From positions 41,691,851 to 41,755,850 of the forward strand of contig OY720350.1 in the NCBI GenBank assembly GCA_963082975.1: a DNA stretch of 64,000 nucleotides, given 5' to 3'. Position numbers and translations under genes: made by a program. Position 1 is the first letter of the stretch. Each line of letters starts with the position of its first letter. Positions 23,046 to 34,048 of the stretch are shown here, in pieces. The DNA is from Labia minor (taxonomy: Eukaryota; Arthropoda; Insecta; Dermaptera; Spongiphoridae). The notes under the pieces were generated by a model. That model worked only from the letters and a program-made list of their open reading frames with translations. It did not search any database and was not told where the DNA came from.

Positions 23046-24202
23046 AATCTTTATTTATTAACTGAAATAATCGTAATAAATATAAAATACATACATTTGT
23101 CTTTTGTTATAATTTTTACCGACGATAGTAAGGGAGGTATTGTTTTCACACCAAATTTCACATGTGGAGATTTTTACATATCTCCACGAATCATGCATTT
23201 TCTAAACAGAAAATAGTATTTTTAGCATGATGTCTGTCCGTCCGTCTGTCCGTCCGTCTGTCCGTCCGTCCGTATAGATGTGTACAGCCTGAACGGCTCA
23301 ACCGATATTGATGAAATTTGGTAGATTTACTTAATGCATCAGTGGGATGAATTGATCAACTTTTGGTGCAATTCCGGAAACCGGAAGTGGTAGTATTAGC
23401 GATCGACGATAGGAAGGAAAGGGTTATTTTCACACCAAAGGAGATTTTTTTATATATCACCACGAATCATGCACTTTGTATTGGTTTTATCCTCGAGAAA
23501 AATCATATTTATTAGTTTTTTCTTGATTTAAAATTATATGACGTCATCCAGCCATTCATGACGTCACAGCCTGGTCTTGCATATATATTATAAATAAAAT
23601 AAAATTAAAAATGTATATATTTATTATTTATGTATCCATATCTGTTTTTTATTACATTAATAGATATATGAAAATTATTTGAAATTGTTTCTGTAGCTGG
23701 AAATTAATTTATTTCAAACCGTCGGTCGGTTGGGATCTGGCCACAGGTCAACTTATTTTTTCTTTTTCTTTTTTTCTCTCCCTTTAATTTTTCTTTATAA
23801 TTTCTCTATTTTTTGAGTTTTTTTACAGTGAACTCTGGCAGGCGGCAGTTGCCATTTCCAAATTATTTTGTATTTAACTTTTTTTTGTATATATATATAT
23901 ATATATATACTTAAAATTATATACTTAAAATTCGATTTCACAAGCTTGTGTCTGTTTTAATTGCCATACCTGACCCCTTGGTAAGGTTTCTATATAAAAT
24001 AGTTCTTAAATAGGTAACAATAATAAAATACACTATTGCACTTGACCATTTCGAAAGTGAGTAATTTTCCTTACACCCTTCAAATTAACCCCCTCCATGA
24101 CCTGCCCCTTAACTTAAATTAATATTCCTGGGGATCCCGGGAAATGCATTTTTATATTTCCCGATTCTCGGGAACGAAAATACTCCGGGAAAAGTAACAC
24201 TC
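23046..24202. mobile_element. CCCGGG-end element, copy 2, 5'-truncated, hosts HINE-B
   Basis: Matches copy 1 from its aaatctttatttattaactg word (13703 in copy 1) to the right terminus AGTAACACTC at 24202. The left terminus is absent. HINE-B copy 3 splits it at 23113-23756 inside a T-run. Its own tctgttttaattgccatacc (about 23951) is the empty site of the piggyBac insertion in copy 1. Confidence 0.8.
23113..23756 (+). mobile_element. HINE-B copy 3, inserted in CCCGGG-end element
   Basis: Starts TTTTTACCGACG (one CCGA unit of the subterminal motif lost). It has a long GTCCGTCC/GTCTGTCC repeat at 23231-23273, both TGACGTCA sites (23539, 23559), the inverse motif CGTCGGTCGGT, a slightly decayed hairpin ATCTGGCCACAGGTC-like, and AACTTATT. 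Copy 1 of the host element shows an unbroken T-run at this position. Confidence 0.85.
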
Positions 24203-25528
24203 TAGTAGGAATATTATATATTTATAAATACATTTTGGTTATAACAAGGAAAATAATAAATTTTTTATTTAAAGAAAACTTTTAAATATAAGTTTTTGGT
24301 TTATTAAATTTATATGTTTTTTCATATAAATATGATACGATATGTAATCAAATAAGTGACTGGCAAGAGAAATCCAAAGGGTTATGAATGATATCCAAAT
24401 TTATATATACATTATCAGTATAAATTCACTCATCCATTCAGATTCTGTGTGTTAATTGTTTTAACTACAACATCCAAACAAACTAAAAATCTTTCCCAAT
24501 AATTATATTCATGAGATTAATAAAACAGATAGTAATGACGATGACAGATAGTAAAGTTCGTTGGATAAACAAATCAACAGAAATGCATTGTCTATCATTC
24601 AATTAAAAATCAAAATAGTTATATTTATTTAATATTTTTACTTTTATTTATGTAAATGTATAGTACATAATTTCAAAAGTAATTTTCTCAAAAATTAGTC
24701 TGAAAATTTTGATTACAATTAATATAAATAACTGAACAAATATTTTTTATTATTGCTAAAGTATCTATTATCTTATGATTCAATTAAAATTTATTGAGAA
24801 AAAAACATTTTTTCTATCGTCATTAACTCTCACAATCTTTTTTCGCCTGACAATTAATTAAATATACAAATTTTTAATTTTCAATTAAATTATAATAATT
24901 TAATCAAATATACTTTGTTTGTGTGTGAACTAAATATTAATTTGAATTTTTTAATTCAAATTTAAATTTAATATTATATATATCTTTTAAAATTATTTAA
25001 AATGAATTAAAGTGAATGAACAGAAAACGATGAAAACTTCTAAACGGCTGAATAAAATTACATAATAAATTCGAGAGAAATAGTAAATTTAAAATCTATG
25101 TTTTTTTTTTACTGGTCAATTTTTTACTAATTAATTATTATGGTCTTATTGTTGATATGAAAGAAAGATAAAATTATATTAATATTTTAAATTTTAATTT
25201 ATTTTAATTAATAGTCTTGAATAAGTAATACATTTTGTATAAAAAAAATAAAATGCACTAAAATAATCCATTAACCAAGTCCAGCAACATCTATTGATTT
25301 ATTAGGTGTATTTGGTGGAAGTATCAGAGAGATCTACCAAGAAATGTTACTAGATATATTTGGTCCTTAATATCAGAATATTTTATAAAATTGATTCTGT
25401 ATAAAATTCAAAAGAATTTTAAAATTATCTTTTTAAATTAATATTCAATCTTTATATTCTTTGATTAATTGATTAATTCATATTTTAGAAAATAAAATAA
25501 GTTTTAAGATAAATTGAGGTTAAAAAAA
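24203..25528. other. AT-rich spacer
   Basis: Low-complexity AT sequence; nothing recognised. Confidence 0.5.
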
Positions 25529-25710
25529 GCTGGAGTGTCTCCACTCGACTATCTCGCTATTTGAATTGGATTAAATAACATATATTAATTTAAATTAAAT
25601 TAAATTAATTAAATTATAAATTAAAATTAATAAATAATATTTATTAAACCAGCGCATGTTTGGCTCTTTGTTGATGGCACGTGTTGGCTCGTGAGGTTTG
25701 CAGTGTTAAA

Positions 25711-26331
25711 TAAGTTGACCTGTGGCCAGGTCCGAACCGACCGACAGTTTGAAGTAAATTAATTTCCAGCTACAGAAACAATTTCAAATAATTTTAATAT
25801 ATCTATTAATGTAATAAAAAAAGATATGGATAGAACATAAATATTTTTAATTTTATTTTATTTATAATATATATGCTGTGACGTCATGAATGGCTGGATG
25901 ACGTCATATAATTTTAAATCAAGAAAAAACTAATAAATATGATTTTTCTCGAGGATAAAACCAATACAAAGAGTGTAATATATAAAAAAATCTCCTCATG
26001 TGAAATTTGGTGTGAAAATAACCCTTCCCTTCCTATCGTTGATCGCTAATACTACCACTTCCGGTTCACGGATGTGCACCAAAAGTTGATCAATTCATCC
26101 CACTGATGCATTAAGTAAATATACCAAATTTCATCAAAATCGGTTGAGCCGTTCAGGCTGTACACATCTATACGGACGGACGGACAGACGGACAGACGGA
26201 CGGACAGACATCATGCTAAAAATACTTTTTTCTGTTTAGAAAATGCATGATTCGTGGAGATATGTAAAAATCTCCACATGTGAAATTTGGTGTGAAAACA
26301 ATACCTCCCTTACTATCGTCGGTCGGTAAAA
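25711..26331 (-). mobile_element. HINE-B copy 4, inserted in HINE-A copy 2
   Basis: Reverse orientation. Starts taagttgacctgtggccagg (the 3' end with its hairpin) and ends ggtcggtaaaaa (the 5' end). GGAC-type simple repeat at 26173-26212; both TGACGTCA sites retained (25879, 25899). Other HINE-A copies read gtgttaaaaaattaattctg without interruption at this point, so the insertion went into the A/T homopolymer run. Confidence 0.85.
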
Positions 26332-26609
26332 ACTAATTCTGGTACTTTCAGCCATTCAATCAAGTTGAAATTCTATATATAGCAGTTTTATACAATTATT
26401 AATTATGTGAAAAATTATCAAACATATATCTTTATTTTTACGGTCACTTTAGAAGAAAAAAAAATCAAAAATTTGTAGGTAATGACCCTCTTCCGGTTGA
26501 GCTACATTTCTCAAAAGTTAATAGAAAACTATGAATTTTGAATAACGTTCAAAACGTATAAAAACATCAAAATCTCAACATCGAAAATTTTCGTGATCGC
26601 AATACTATC

Positions 26610-26980
26610 TGTTAAGTTGATGTGTGTATGCTTGACGAATTATTTGAAGAAAGCTGTTGTGATCTGTAATAATGTAATCTGGAGAAATAATGTGAAATGA
26701 ATAAATGTTTATAAATCAAATGCTTGCAAATAATATAATATTTATTGATGTGTTTTAATGAAACATAAACATTTAATGTGTTATGATACACGTTCAAAGA
26801 AATCCGATGATGTGGACTGATGTCCTGCAAAGATGTGATTCAGTGTATGTTCAAAACACGAATGAATGAACATGGCGTCTCGCTGAAGTGGCGTACATCT
26901 CTCTGGCGGCGTCGAAGATGGTGCATTTCAGGGCTTGTAGCACCCCCTATATTAATTCTTCGAAGCTTGGTGCTTCTCCA
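26610..26980 (-). repeat. BEL/Pao 3' LTR
   Basis: On the minus strand it opens TGGAGAAGCACC and closes CTTAACA (TG...CA). It is 371 bp and near-identical to the LTR at 30273-30643. The short frames in each LTR are the same chance reading and are not genes. Confidence 0.93.
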
Positions 26981-27017
26981 TCCCGCCGGCCTTGAAGTAT
27001 CTTCAACGAAACCCCTC

Positions 27018-28121
27018 TTAGTGGACTGTATCTTCTTGGTTGATCGGTAAAGGGCACAGCTTCATCACCGATCGTCTGATGATGTTTCCATTTGGCATGG
27101 ATACATCAACAACTCTGACAATCTTGTCCTTGCCAGGATATAATTTTGCAATTCTTCCAAGTGACCATTTCAGCGGAGGTAAATTGTCTTCTTTCAAAAG
27201 AACCAGAGCTCCAAGTTTGACATTTGCAGATTGATTCGTCCATTTCTGACGAACCTGCAGTTCTGAAATGTACTCAGCAGCCCATCTCCTCCACAATGAC
27301 TGAAACAGCTTGGTGATATATGCATATCTTTTCAAACGATTGTCTTTGATTTCGACAACGTTTGATTCTGGAATATTTGTTGCTGGTTTTCCAATTAAAA
27401 AATGTGCAGGGGTTAATGGATTATGATCTGATGGATCTGATGATAAAGGTGTAAGTGGACGAGAATTTAGAATGGATTCTATCATAGTTAGCACAGTGGT
27501 ATATTCTTCAAAATTCAATTTGGATTCGCCTAGAATTCTATTTAAATGATGTTTTGTTCTTTTTATCATGCTTTCCCAGCAGCCTCCAAAGTGTGGGCTT
27601 TTAGCTGGAATAAAATGCCATTGTATATTTTCTCTCATTAGAGCTTCATATATTTGGCTGTTATTAAGAATTTTGAAAAGTTCCTTTAATTTATGATGAG
27701 CCCCCACAAAATTTGTACCATTGTCTGAATATATGGCTAATGGTCTGCCTCTGCGGGCAATAAAGCGCTTCAATGAATTTAAGAACATATCCGCCGATAG
27801 ATCTGATACCAATTCTAAGTGCACTGCTCGGGTTGATAAACATGTAAAAAGGCAAATGTACGCCTTGACTATTCGAGGCCGTCTACTGTTACCTTCCTTC
27901 AAAAGTACGGGGCCTGCATAATCAACCCCTACATTGTGAAAAGGCATATACTGTTCTACCCGTGCAGCTGGTAAATTCCCCATTTGATAATTAATTGATT
28001 TTGGTTTGGCTCGAAAACATTTAATGCAGTTGTGAATTATTTCCCTAGCCAGATTTCTGCCCCCAATAGGCCAATACTTTTGTCTAATGGAATATAATAA
28101 TTGTTGAGGTCCACAATGCAA
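27018..28121 (-). CDS. BEL/Pao integrase region (fossil part)
   Basis: The 367-residue frame has three recognisable parts. An N-terminal zinc-binding H...C..C segment (HCGPQQLL... to CIKCFRAKP) lies at about residues 2-37. A central integrase core has VGVDYAGP, then IYSDNGTNFVGA and then CWESMIKR, supplying the D, D and E of the DDE triad at about residues 65-190. A C-terminal DUF5641-type tail (PLKWSLGRIAKLYPG... to RRSVMKLCPLP) covers the last 80 or so residues. This order is specific to the BEL/Pao group. In the family, integrase inserts the reverse-transcribed copy into the host genome. Here it is one part of an incomplete element. Confidence 0.92.
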   Translation of the reverse strand: MHCGPQQLLYSIRQKYWPIGGRNLAREIIHNCIKCFRAKPKSINYQMGNLPAARVEQYMPFHNVGVDYAGPVLLKEGNSRRPRIVKAYICLFTCLSTRAVHLELVSDLSADMFLNSLKRFIARRGRPLAIYSDNGTNFVGAHHKLKELFKILNNSQIYEALMRENIQWHFIPAKSPHFGGCWESMIKRTKHHLNRILGESKLNFEEYTTVLTMIESILNSRPLTPLSSDPSDHNPLTPAHFLIGKPATNIPESNVVEIKDNRLKRYAYITKLFQSLWRRWAAEYISELQVRQKWTNQSANVKLGALVLLKEDNLPPLKWSLGRIAKLYPGKDKIVRVVDVSMPNGNIIRRSVMKLCPLPINQEDTVH

Positions 28122-28202
28122 TAGTCGTATATGCTCCTACACGACCTTTTTAAATCAAATTCAAGTTCAGTTAATCTTAATAAATTCACTTTGAAATTGT
28201 TG

Positions 28203-29999
28203 TTAAGTGAATTTATTGCCTGCTACGATCCAACCGAATTTACTTTTTTGTAATATGGGACGGCCCTTTCCTAAGAATATTTGCCCTGCACACAACGAAT
28301 CATAAAATATGTCTGCACCTATTAACATATCAATATCCTCGCTTTCATTAAATGTTTCATCTGCAAGTTCAATATCATCTGGAATATTCAAATGATTGAT
28401 ATTAAATGAATTAGTCGGTAATTTGTCAGTGATATGGTCCATAACAAGAAACTGTGAATTTCGCTTATACTGTGATTTCAACGAGCATATCTCTAAATTC
28501 GTTTTATGTTTAATTTCATGTTGTATATTACCTATACCTGCAATTGTATGTTCTATTTTGAATTTTTTTGATTTTAATTTATCGCACAATTTTTTTGTAA
28601 TTAAATTGCTTTGCGATCCATTGTCTAAAAGCGCTCTACATATGTGATAATTGCCATGAATGTCCTTTACCTTTACTTTAATTGTGGATAATAATGTTTT
28701 ATTTGATTGTATATCGGAACATATTCCTACCAAACCGTGGGTCGTGCTATTTGAATCGCTATTATTATCATTTTCTTTGATTTCTATGTCATCTGTTGGC
28801 TGCATTTTTGATTGTATTTCAACGGGGTCTAAATGAAGTAATGTATTATGGGATTTGTTACACTTAGTGCATTTTGATGATTTACATGACGAGGCGTAAT
28901 GGGAGGGTTTGAGACAATTTAAACATAATTTTAAATTCCGAATGTTGTTAATTCTTTCCCGAGTGTTTAATTTTAAAAATTTTGAACATTTGTATATTGC
29001 GTGTGGCTCTTTACATAAGGCACACGATTTTGCAGTTGATATATGAGTATATCCTTTGTTTAATTTTGGTGATATTGGCCTAGTGGGTTTCGAATCTCCA
29101 ACTCGTATTAAAATAGCAGATTTTTCCCTAATAAATTTTAATAATGTTTCGAAAGAAATATTATCGTCCCTGGTTGTCTGTATTTCCCAATCCCTTCTGG
29201 TTTTACTATCAAATTTTGATGAAATTAAATAAACTAATAATGTATCCCAGGAATCAGTTGGTTCACCTAATGCTTTTAATGCTCTTAAATTTTTGTTTAT
29301 ATCATCATGTAACATCTGTAGATGGCTCCCCGATTCTCTTTGTAGCGAGGGCAGTTCAAATATAGACTTTACATGATTGTGAATTAATAATTTTTTATTT
29401 TCGAATCTTTCATTAAGAAGATCCCATGCTATTTGATAATTTTGAGCCGTGACCTTCATTGATTCCAAAATTTCTAAAGCCCGCCCCTTTAGAGTTGATT
29501 TCAAATAATATAATTTTTGAACCTCAGATAATTGATCATTTTGATCAATTAGAGCTGAGAATGCATCTTTGAATTCGAGCCAATTGTTAAAATTCCCATC
29601 GAAATTAGGTAGTTCTATGGTAGGTAATTGTATGAATTGATTTTTAGAGGACGATGATGCTAAGCTAATTACATCAGCGTCTGGCCTAACGACAGACGCT
29701 CTCTCAAATTCATGAACCGCTTTTTTAATTTTGGATTTTAATGCGAAATAACGATTTTCAAAAGTAGATCGTTCCTCAATTTCTATTTCGAAAGATTCCG
29801 CGTTATCAATACATTTCAGTTCAATTTGATCCTGAATTGTATTGAATTTTTCGAATTTTGATTCAAAATTTTCTAAACGATCCACTGATTGAATAATTGA
29901 TTCTTGGTCGAAAGTTTGTATGGACTCAACATAATTTTTGAATTTAGTCAATTGTGCTTTTATTAATTTTCTTGAATTTTTTAAATGCTGCAATTCCAT
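28203..29999 (-). CDS. BEL/Pao Gag and aspartic protease region (fossil part)
   Basis: The 598-residue frame begins with a coiled-coil-like N-terminus. Then comes the DUF1759 capsid-type domain (LPTIELPNFDGNFNNWLEFK onward, about residues 125-290) and cysteine-rich zinc knuckles (CALCKEPHAIYKC, CLNCLKPSHYASSCKSSKC, about 330-395). An aspartic protease domain follows, with ALLDNGSQSNLI as its active-site motif (about 450-460). In the family, Gag packages the RNA and the protease matures the polyprotein. The ATG at 29999 follows a leader of about 270 bp after the 5' LTR. Confidence 0.92.
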   Translation of the reverse strand: MELQHLKNSRKLIKAQLTKFKNYVESIQTFDQESIIQSVDRLENFESKFEKFNTIQDQIELKCIDNAESFEIEIEERSTFENRYFALKSKIKKAVHEFERASVVRPDADVISLASSSSKNQFIQLPTIELPNFDGNFNNWLEFKDAFSALIDQNDQLSEVQKLYYLKSTLKGRALEILESMKVTAQNYQIAWDLLNERFENKKLLIHNHVKSIFELPSLQRESGSHLQMLHDDINKNLRALKALGEPTDSWDTLLVYLISSKFDSKTRRDWEIQTTRDDNISFETLLKFIREKSAILIRVGDSKPTRPISPKLNKGYTHISTAKSCALCKEPHAIYKCSKFLKLNTRERINNIRNLKLCLNCLKPSHYASSCKSSKCTKCNKSHNTLLHLDPVEIQSKMQPTDDIEIKENDNNSDSNSTTHGLVGICSDIQSNKTLLSTIKVKVKDIHGNYHICRALLDNGSQSNLITKKLCDKLKSKKFKIEHTIAGIGNIQHEIKHKTNLEICSLKSQYKRNSQFLVMDHITDKLPTNSFNINHLNIPDDIELADETFNESEDIDMLIGADIFYDSLCAGQIFLGKGRPILQKSKFGWIVAGNKFT

Positions 30000-30272
30000 A
30001 TTGAATAAAGGCTACACCAATTATGCAACTATAATGAATTATATGAATTAATGAAAGGAATGAAAAGGACTTACCGCACAAATTAATCCCAGCAACAAAT
30101 ATTAATTGTTTGTTAAATCAAGTTGCTCAATTTCTCCAGATACAAATACTGTTTTCGGATTTCTTGGCTTCTCAAATATGATTCGTCTCAATATGTTGAA
30201 TTACTTGCTGTATCTAGCTCGATTGAACTAAATATTGAATATACTGGATGAATCCGGCTCAATTGGACCAAA

Positions 30273-30643
30273 TGTTAAGCTGATGTGTGTATGCTTGACG
30301 AATTATTTGAAGAAAGCTGTTGTGATCTGTAATAATGTAATCTGGAGAAATAATGTGAAATGAATAAATGTTTATAAATCAAATGCTTGCAAATAATATA
30401 ATATTTATTGATGTGTTTTAATGAAACATAAACATTTAATGTGTTATGATACACGTTCAAAGAAATCCGATGATGTGGACTGATGTCCTGCAATGATGTG
30501 CTTCAATGTATGTTCAAACCAAGAATGAATGAACATGGCGTCTCGCTGAAGTGGCGTACATCTCTCTGGCGGCGTCGAAGATGGTGCATTTCAGGGCTTG
30601 TAGCACCCCCTATATTAATTCTTCGAAGCTTGGTGCTTCTCCA
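30273..30643 (-). repeat. BEL/Pao 5' LTR
   Basis: Partner of the LTR at 26610-26980, same 371-bp length. Just downstream (minus strand) is TTTGGTCCAATTGAGCCGG, in the position of a primer-binding site; the matching tRNA was not identified. Confidence 0.92.
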
Positions 30644-30665
30644 CTATCTCTTACGAGATAGCAAA

Positions 30666-30721
30666 AAGAATGCGAAGAAACTATAAATACATAAACTATT
30701 TATTGTATATTTATTTGTAAA

Positions 30722-30758
<37 letters not shown>

Positions 30759-30807
30759 TATAAATATATATATTAATGTTTTTGTTTTTATTTATTAAAT
30801 TTTAGTC
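30666..30807. repeat. TA-rich microsatellite
   Basis: TA/TATAAA repeats at about 30726-30772; no gene. Confidence 0.7.
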
Positions 30808-31168
30808 AACTTTAATGGGGCCCCTTTACAGTCACTTATTTGAACTGGGATATTTCATTTATTTATTTATTTTTATTAATTTTTTTGTATTTTATATTCT
30901 TTTATTGGATATGGATGTTTGATTATATAGTTAGTTTTTTGATTGTGTGGATAAAAAATTTCTTCCTTTCTAAGTAATCTATCTATCCGTCTGGCTCAAT
31001 AGAACCGGTCAGTAATCAGGAGTTTACTGTTTGCATGACTGGTGAACAAGACGAAATTCTCCCTCAAGGGGTTGTATTGTGAGGAATGAAATGAATCACG
31101 TATGATAGATGATTTCTTTAAGGCACAAAGGTAAGGTACCTCATGCTTCAAATAATCAATAATAATAA
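30808..31168 (+). repeat. Dispersed repeat S, copy 1 (SINE-like)
   Basis: Shares its order of words with 33637-34015: ttcaatgggg(a/c)cccctttacag near the start, a ggatgatttctttaaggcac block near the end, and an AAT-type tail. Length about 360-380 bp, no ORF. The simple 3' tail suggests a retroposed SINE-like unit. I could not find convincing tRNA-type A and B boxes. Copies are clearly diverged. Confidence 0.6.
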
Positions 31169-31310
31169 CTTATATAAAGTGGACTTTCTGATGATATAAA
31201 AATTACTTTATGACATACAAAAAAAAAAATAAAAAATAATAAAAAAAGAATTTACAAGTATTGAAGATATTGCGATTTTTAGTGTTTAATGATAAAGTGT
31301 ACAATGATAG

Positions 31311-31513
31311 TATTATTAAGGGAATTTTTATTAAAAGACCACATTGTTTGTATAAAATTATTTATTAAATTAAACAATACAACGTTTCGACTGCTTACGG
31401 TTACTTGAAAACGACTGCAGAATAAGCAGTCGAAACGTTGTACAGTTATTTTAATTTAATAAATAATTTTATACAAACAATGTGGTCATTTAATAAAAAT
31501 TCCTTTAATAATT
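31311..31513. repeat. About 200-bp near-perfect palindrome
   Basis: Arms pair over about 90 bp: tattattaagggaatttttat... with its inverse at the right end. They continue through ccacattgtttgtataaaat and then caacgtttcgactgctta against taagcagtcgaaacgttg, leaving a small loop around 31398-31420. No ORF. It could be a foldback MITE or a head-to-head duplication of one transposon end. Confidence 0.75.
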
Positions 31514-33238
31514 ATCAAAATAACCACAAAAGCTTTAATAAATGATAGTATTGATATTAAACTAAATAGGAAGAATAGGAAGAAAATAATAAAGTGAAAA
31601 TAGGTCTTATAAAATTATTAAGAGAATATATATTTTCATATATGACTGAATCTATATATATATAAATATATATAAGTTATGATATGCATAGTCATATTTA
31701 TTCAAACATTGATCAAAAAGTCATATTACATGAAATATTATCTTTACCAATTATTGGAGAAATTTAATCTATTCTATGATTATGCCTTAGAGAAATTAAT
31801 ACTGTTGATAGAGTGAAAAATAATTTCACATTAATGTTATTTTGTTATTGATAAAATGAATTCGGTATATTTATTAAAACAAAAATAATAAAAATAAATA
31901 TAAATATTTGAATAAATATATATATATATAACGCTCTCTATATTAAGTATTTGGAAGAGATATGGATTATAATAAATACATTGAAAACTTTTTAATTAAG
32001 TGTAATAGGTTTTAAAATATGTTCAAAATAATAGAAGATTAATTATTTAATAGAAATACATTAATGTATAAAAAATAATACATCTATATATAAAAAATAT
32101 ATCTATATAAACCAAAGCCATTTGTATTATATATTTATTAATTATAAAGATAATGGTAAAATAATTTAAAAAAAAAAATATACGAGAATGTTTTATCATC
32201 CTCTGTTTCACTAATTCATTCATCCTGAGTGGTTTAAATGGAAATTCACCGTGGATTGAAGTGGGCTTCATTCGTCCACTTCTTGTTTATTTGCCATCGA
32301 GAATGGACTTTACAAAAATATAAAAAAAATAAATAAATAAATAAAAAAAAAACAAACAAATCCCTCTCACCCATTTCCATTAACCAGTTGAGGTCATCAT
32401 CAGTGATGTTGTTGTTGTATTATCTAAAGGATGTAGAAAATATATCTAGAGAAAAATATATCTATATATATTTTTTTTTAATTTATTTATTTTCCCCGTG
32501 AATATAATTAATATAAATGGATAATGGAAGAAAATGAAAATATGGCTTTTTATATAATTTTTTTTAATCACACTTTCAATTCTAATGAGATTGGACTTAG
32601 ATAAAAAAAAAATAAAATTTAATTTGTTGATCGGTTTAGAAATAACAAAATGAATTAATTTTTGTTTTTTATTTTTAATTATTTTTATTGGAATTATTAC
32701 AAATAATAATAATAATAATTTATTAAATGAATATAAATGAAATTTTATTTTTTATTATTACATTTTTCTTTTTTTTTTTTTTTTTGTTAATAATTATTAC
32801 ATTTTAATTAACAGTTTTCGGAATAAGTATATTCTCTTATTATAGAGATTCTTATTGTTTTTCTCACAACTCTACCTACATTATTTCATTACCATTGTAT
32901 GATTCAAAATAAAATTCAAAATATTTAATAGGACATGACATTTTTCCCATCCCAGAATATTCAAACAATAATTGAAACAATATAAATAAAACGATTCAAT
33001 ATTTTACTTACATTGTGATTTATATTTTTATTTTTATTACAACTGTTATTATGGGTATGTTATTTTTGACAGTTTAAAAAAAAATTAAAAATATTAATAA
33101 AATTGATCAAAATAATAAGTTGAACAGATTTCCAATTATTTTTATTTATTTATTGTAAATTTTTCAATGTAACCATGGTAACCATGAATAGACTTTTACC
33201 AAAATATTACTAATTAAATTAATTTTGGATTTAATTAC
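31514..33238. other. AT-rich spacer
   Basis: Long low-complexity region with poly-A, poly-T and AAT tracts. A mildly GC-richer patch at 32190-32290 (ctgagtggtttaaatgg..., gaagtgggcttcattcgtcc) lies in a short minus-strand frame without a domain. No gene called. Confidence 0.5.
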
Positions 33239-33360
33239 ACTAAAACCTTCCTTGGTATGCCCGCAACGATCCCTGAAAGTTTCATCGCAATCGGACGCGT
33301 AGTTTTTGAGTTTAGGCGAGATAGACATACAGACAGACATTCCCTTTTATATATATAGAT
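33239..33360 (+). mobile_element. RTE-like LINE/SINE 3' tail, second copy type
   Basis: Reads aaaccttccttggtatgccc, then tcgcaatcggacgcgtagtt, then agacatacagacagacattc and a TATATATA end. This word order is widespread in invertebrate RTE-type 3' ends (AATCGG.(C)GTAGTTT...GACAGACA...). It is related in layout to 11190-11372. No coding part. Confidence 0.55.
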
Positions 33361-33636
33361 TCATAAATAACATAATCTATCTTTGGTAAATAACTTTATT
33401 AACTCTCCTATTTTTAATATTATTTCAAAAATGATCACAAGCAAATTACAATTATGATGATTAATATAAAAAGTATGTGCCTTGATTTCGGACAACACCT
33501 ACCCAATTGTCTCGATTCACAAAGGTAACATTTCAGCATTCATTACGAAAATTCTTTTCTAATTATTTGCTCGTATGAAAAGTTATATTGATTTGAAAAA
33601 GGGTGAAATATCAGAATAATTATTATTATATACTAG
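33361..33636. other. AT-rich spacer
   Basis: Nothing recognised. Confidence 0.45.
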
Positions 33637-34015
33637 TCATGTTCAATGGGGACCCCTTTACAGTCCCTTTTTGAGCGGTGATATTTTTTATTATTTTTAT
33701 TCAACTATTTATTTATTTATTGTATATTGTGTTTATTGATTGGTTATTTTATTGAATAGATTGTTTTTAGTCTAAAAAGAAAATTCATTCTTTCCAAGTG
33801 ATCTACCGGAGGATCGTTGAGTCTGACACAATGGAATCGGTCAGGATTCAGTAAATTACTGTTTGCCTGGCTGTACCCCGGCGAAGAAGATGAAATTATC
33901 CTTGTTGGGATTGCTTGGAGATAAATGAGATTTATCTTGTACGATGGATGATTTCTTTAAGGCACAAATGCCGTAGTTGCTGAGGTGCCTCGATGTTTAA
34001 ATAATAATAATAATC
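33637..34015 (+). repeat. Dispersed repeat S, copy 2 (SINE-like)
   Basis: Diverged partner of 30808-31168, in the same orientation, ending in an AAT-type tail (aaataataataataatc). Confidence 0.6.
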
Positions 34016-34048
34016 AGAATAAATACGCTATATTATTTCTTTACCATA

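Larger units (their letters stand above)
26610..30643 (-). mobile_element. BEL/Pao LTR retroelement, incomplete, young
   Basis: The element runs on the minus strand between two 371-bp LTRs and is flanked by a perfect 5-bp duplication CTATC (26605-26609, 30644-30648), the size usual for BEL/Pao. Parts seen, in element order: LTR, a Gag-protease frame, an integrase frame, LTR. The family's full set of Pol parts is not seen, so this copy is incomplete (about one large loss) and not autonomous. The two LTRs differ at only about six positions, which makes it one of the youngest insertions in the window. It sits inside HINE-A copy 2. Confidence 0.93.
25529..30665 (-). mobile_element. HINE-A copy 2, split by HINE-B and by a BEL/Pao element
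   Basis: The HINE-A sequence itself lies in 25529-25710, 26332-26609 and 30644-30665. The 3' hairpin GAGTG-TCTC-CACTC begins the left side. HINE-B interrupts its A-run at 25711-26331. The BEL/Pao element interrupts the 5' terminal hairpin at 26610-30643. After the retroelement the hairpin completes as tctcttacgagatagcaaaa. The middle part holding the CA repeat has been lost from this copy. Confidence 0.85.

Noticed and set aside
31380-31445. Hammerhead ribozyme suggested by the CGAAAC word next to a 7-bp stem
   Set aside because: The CUGANGA core element is not present in the right place, and the sequence is fully explained as the centre of a palindrome.
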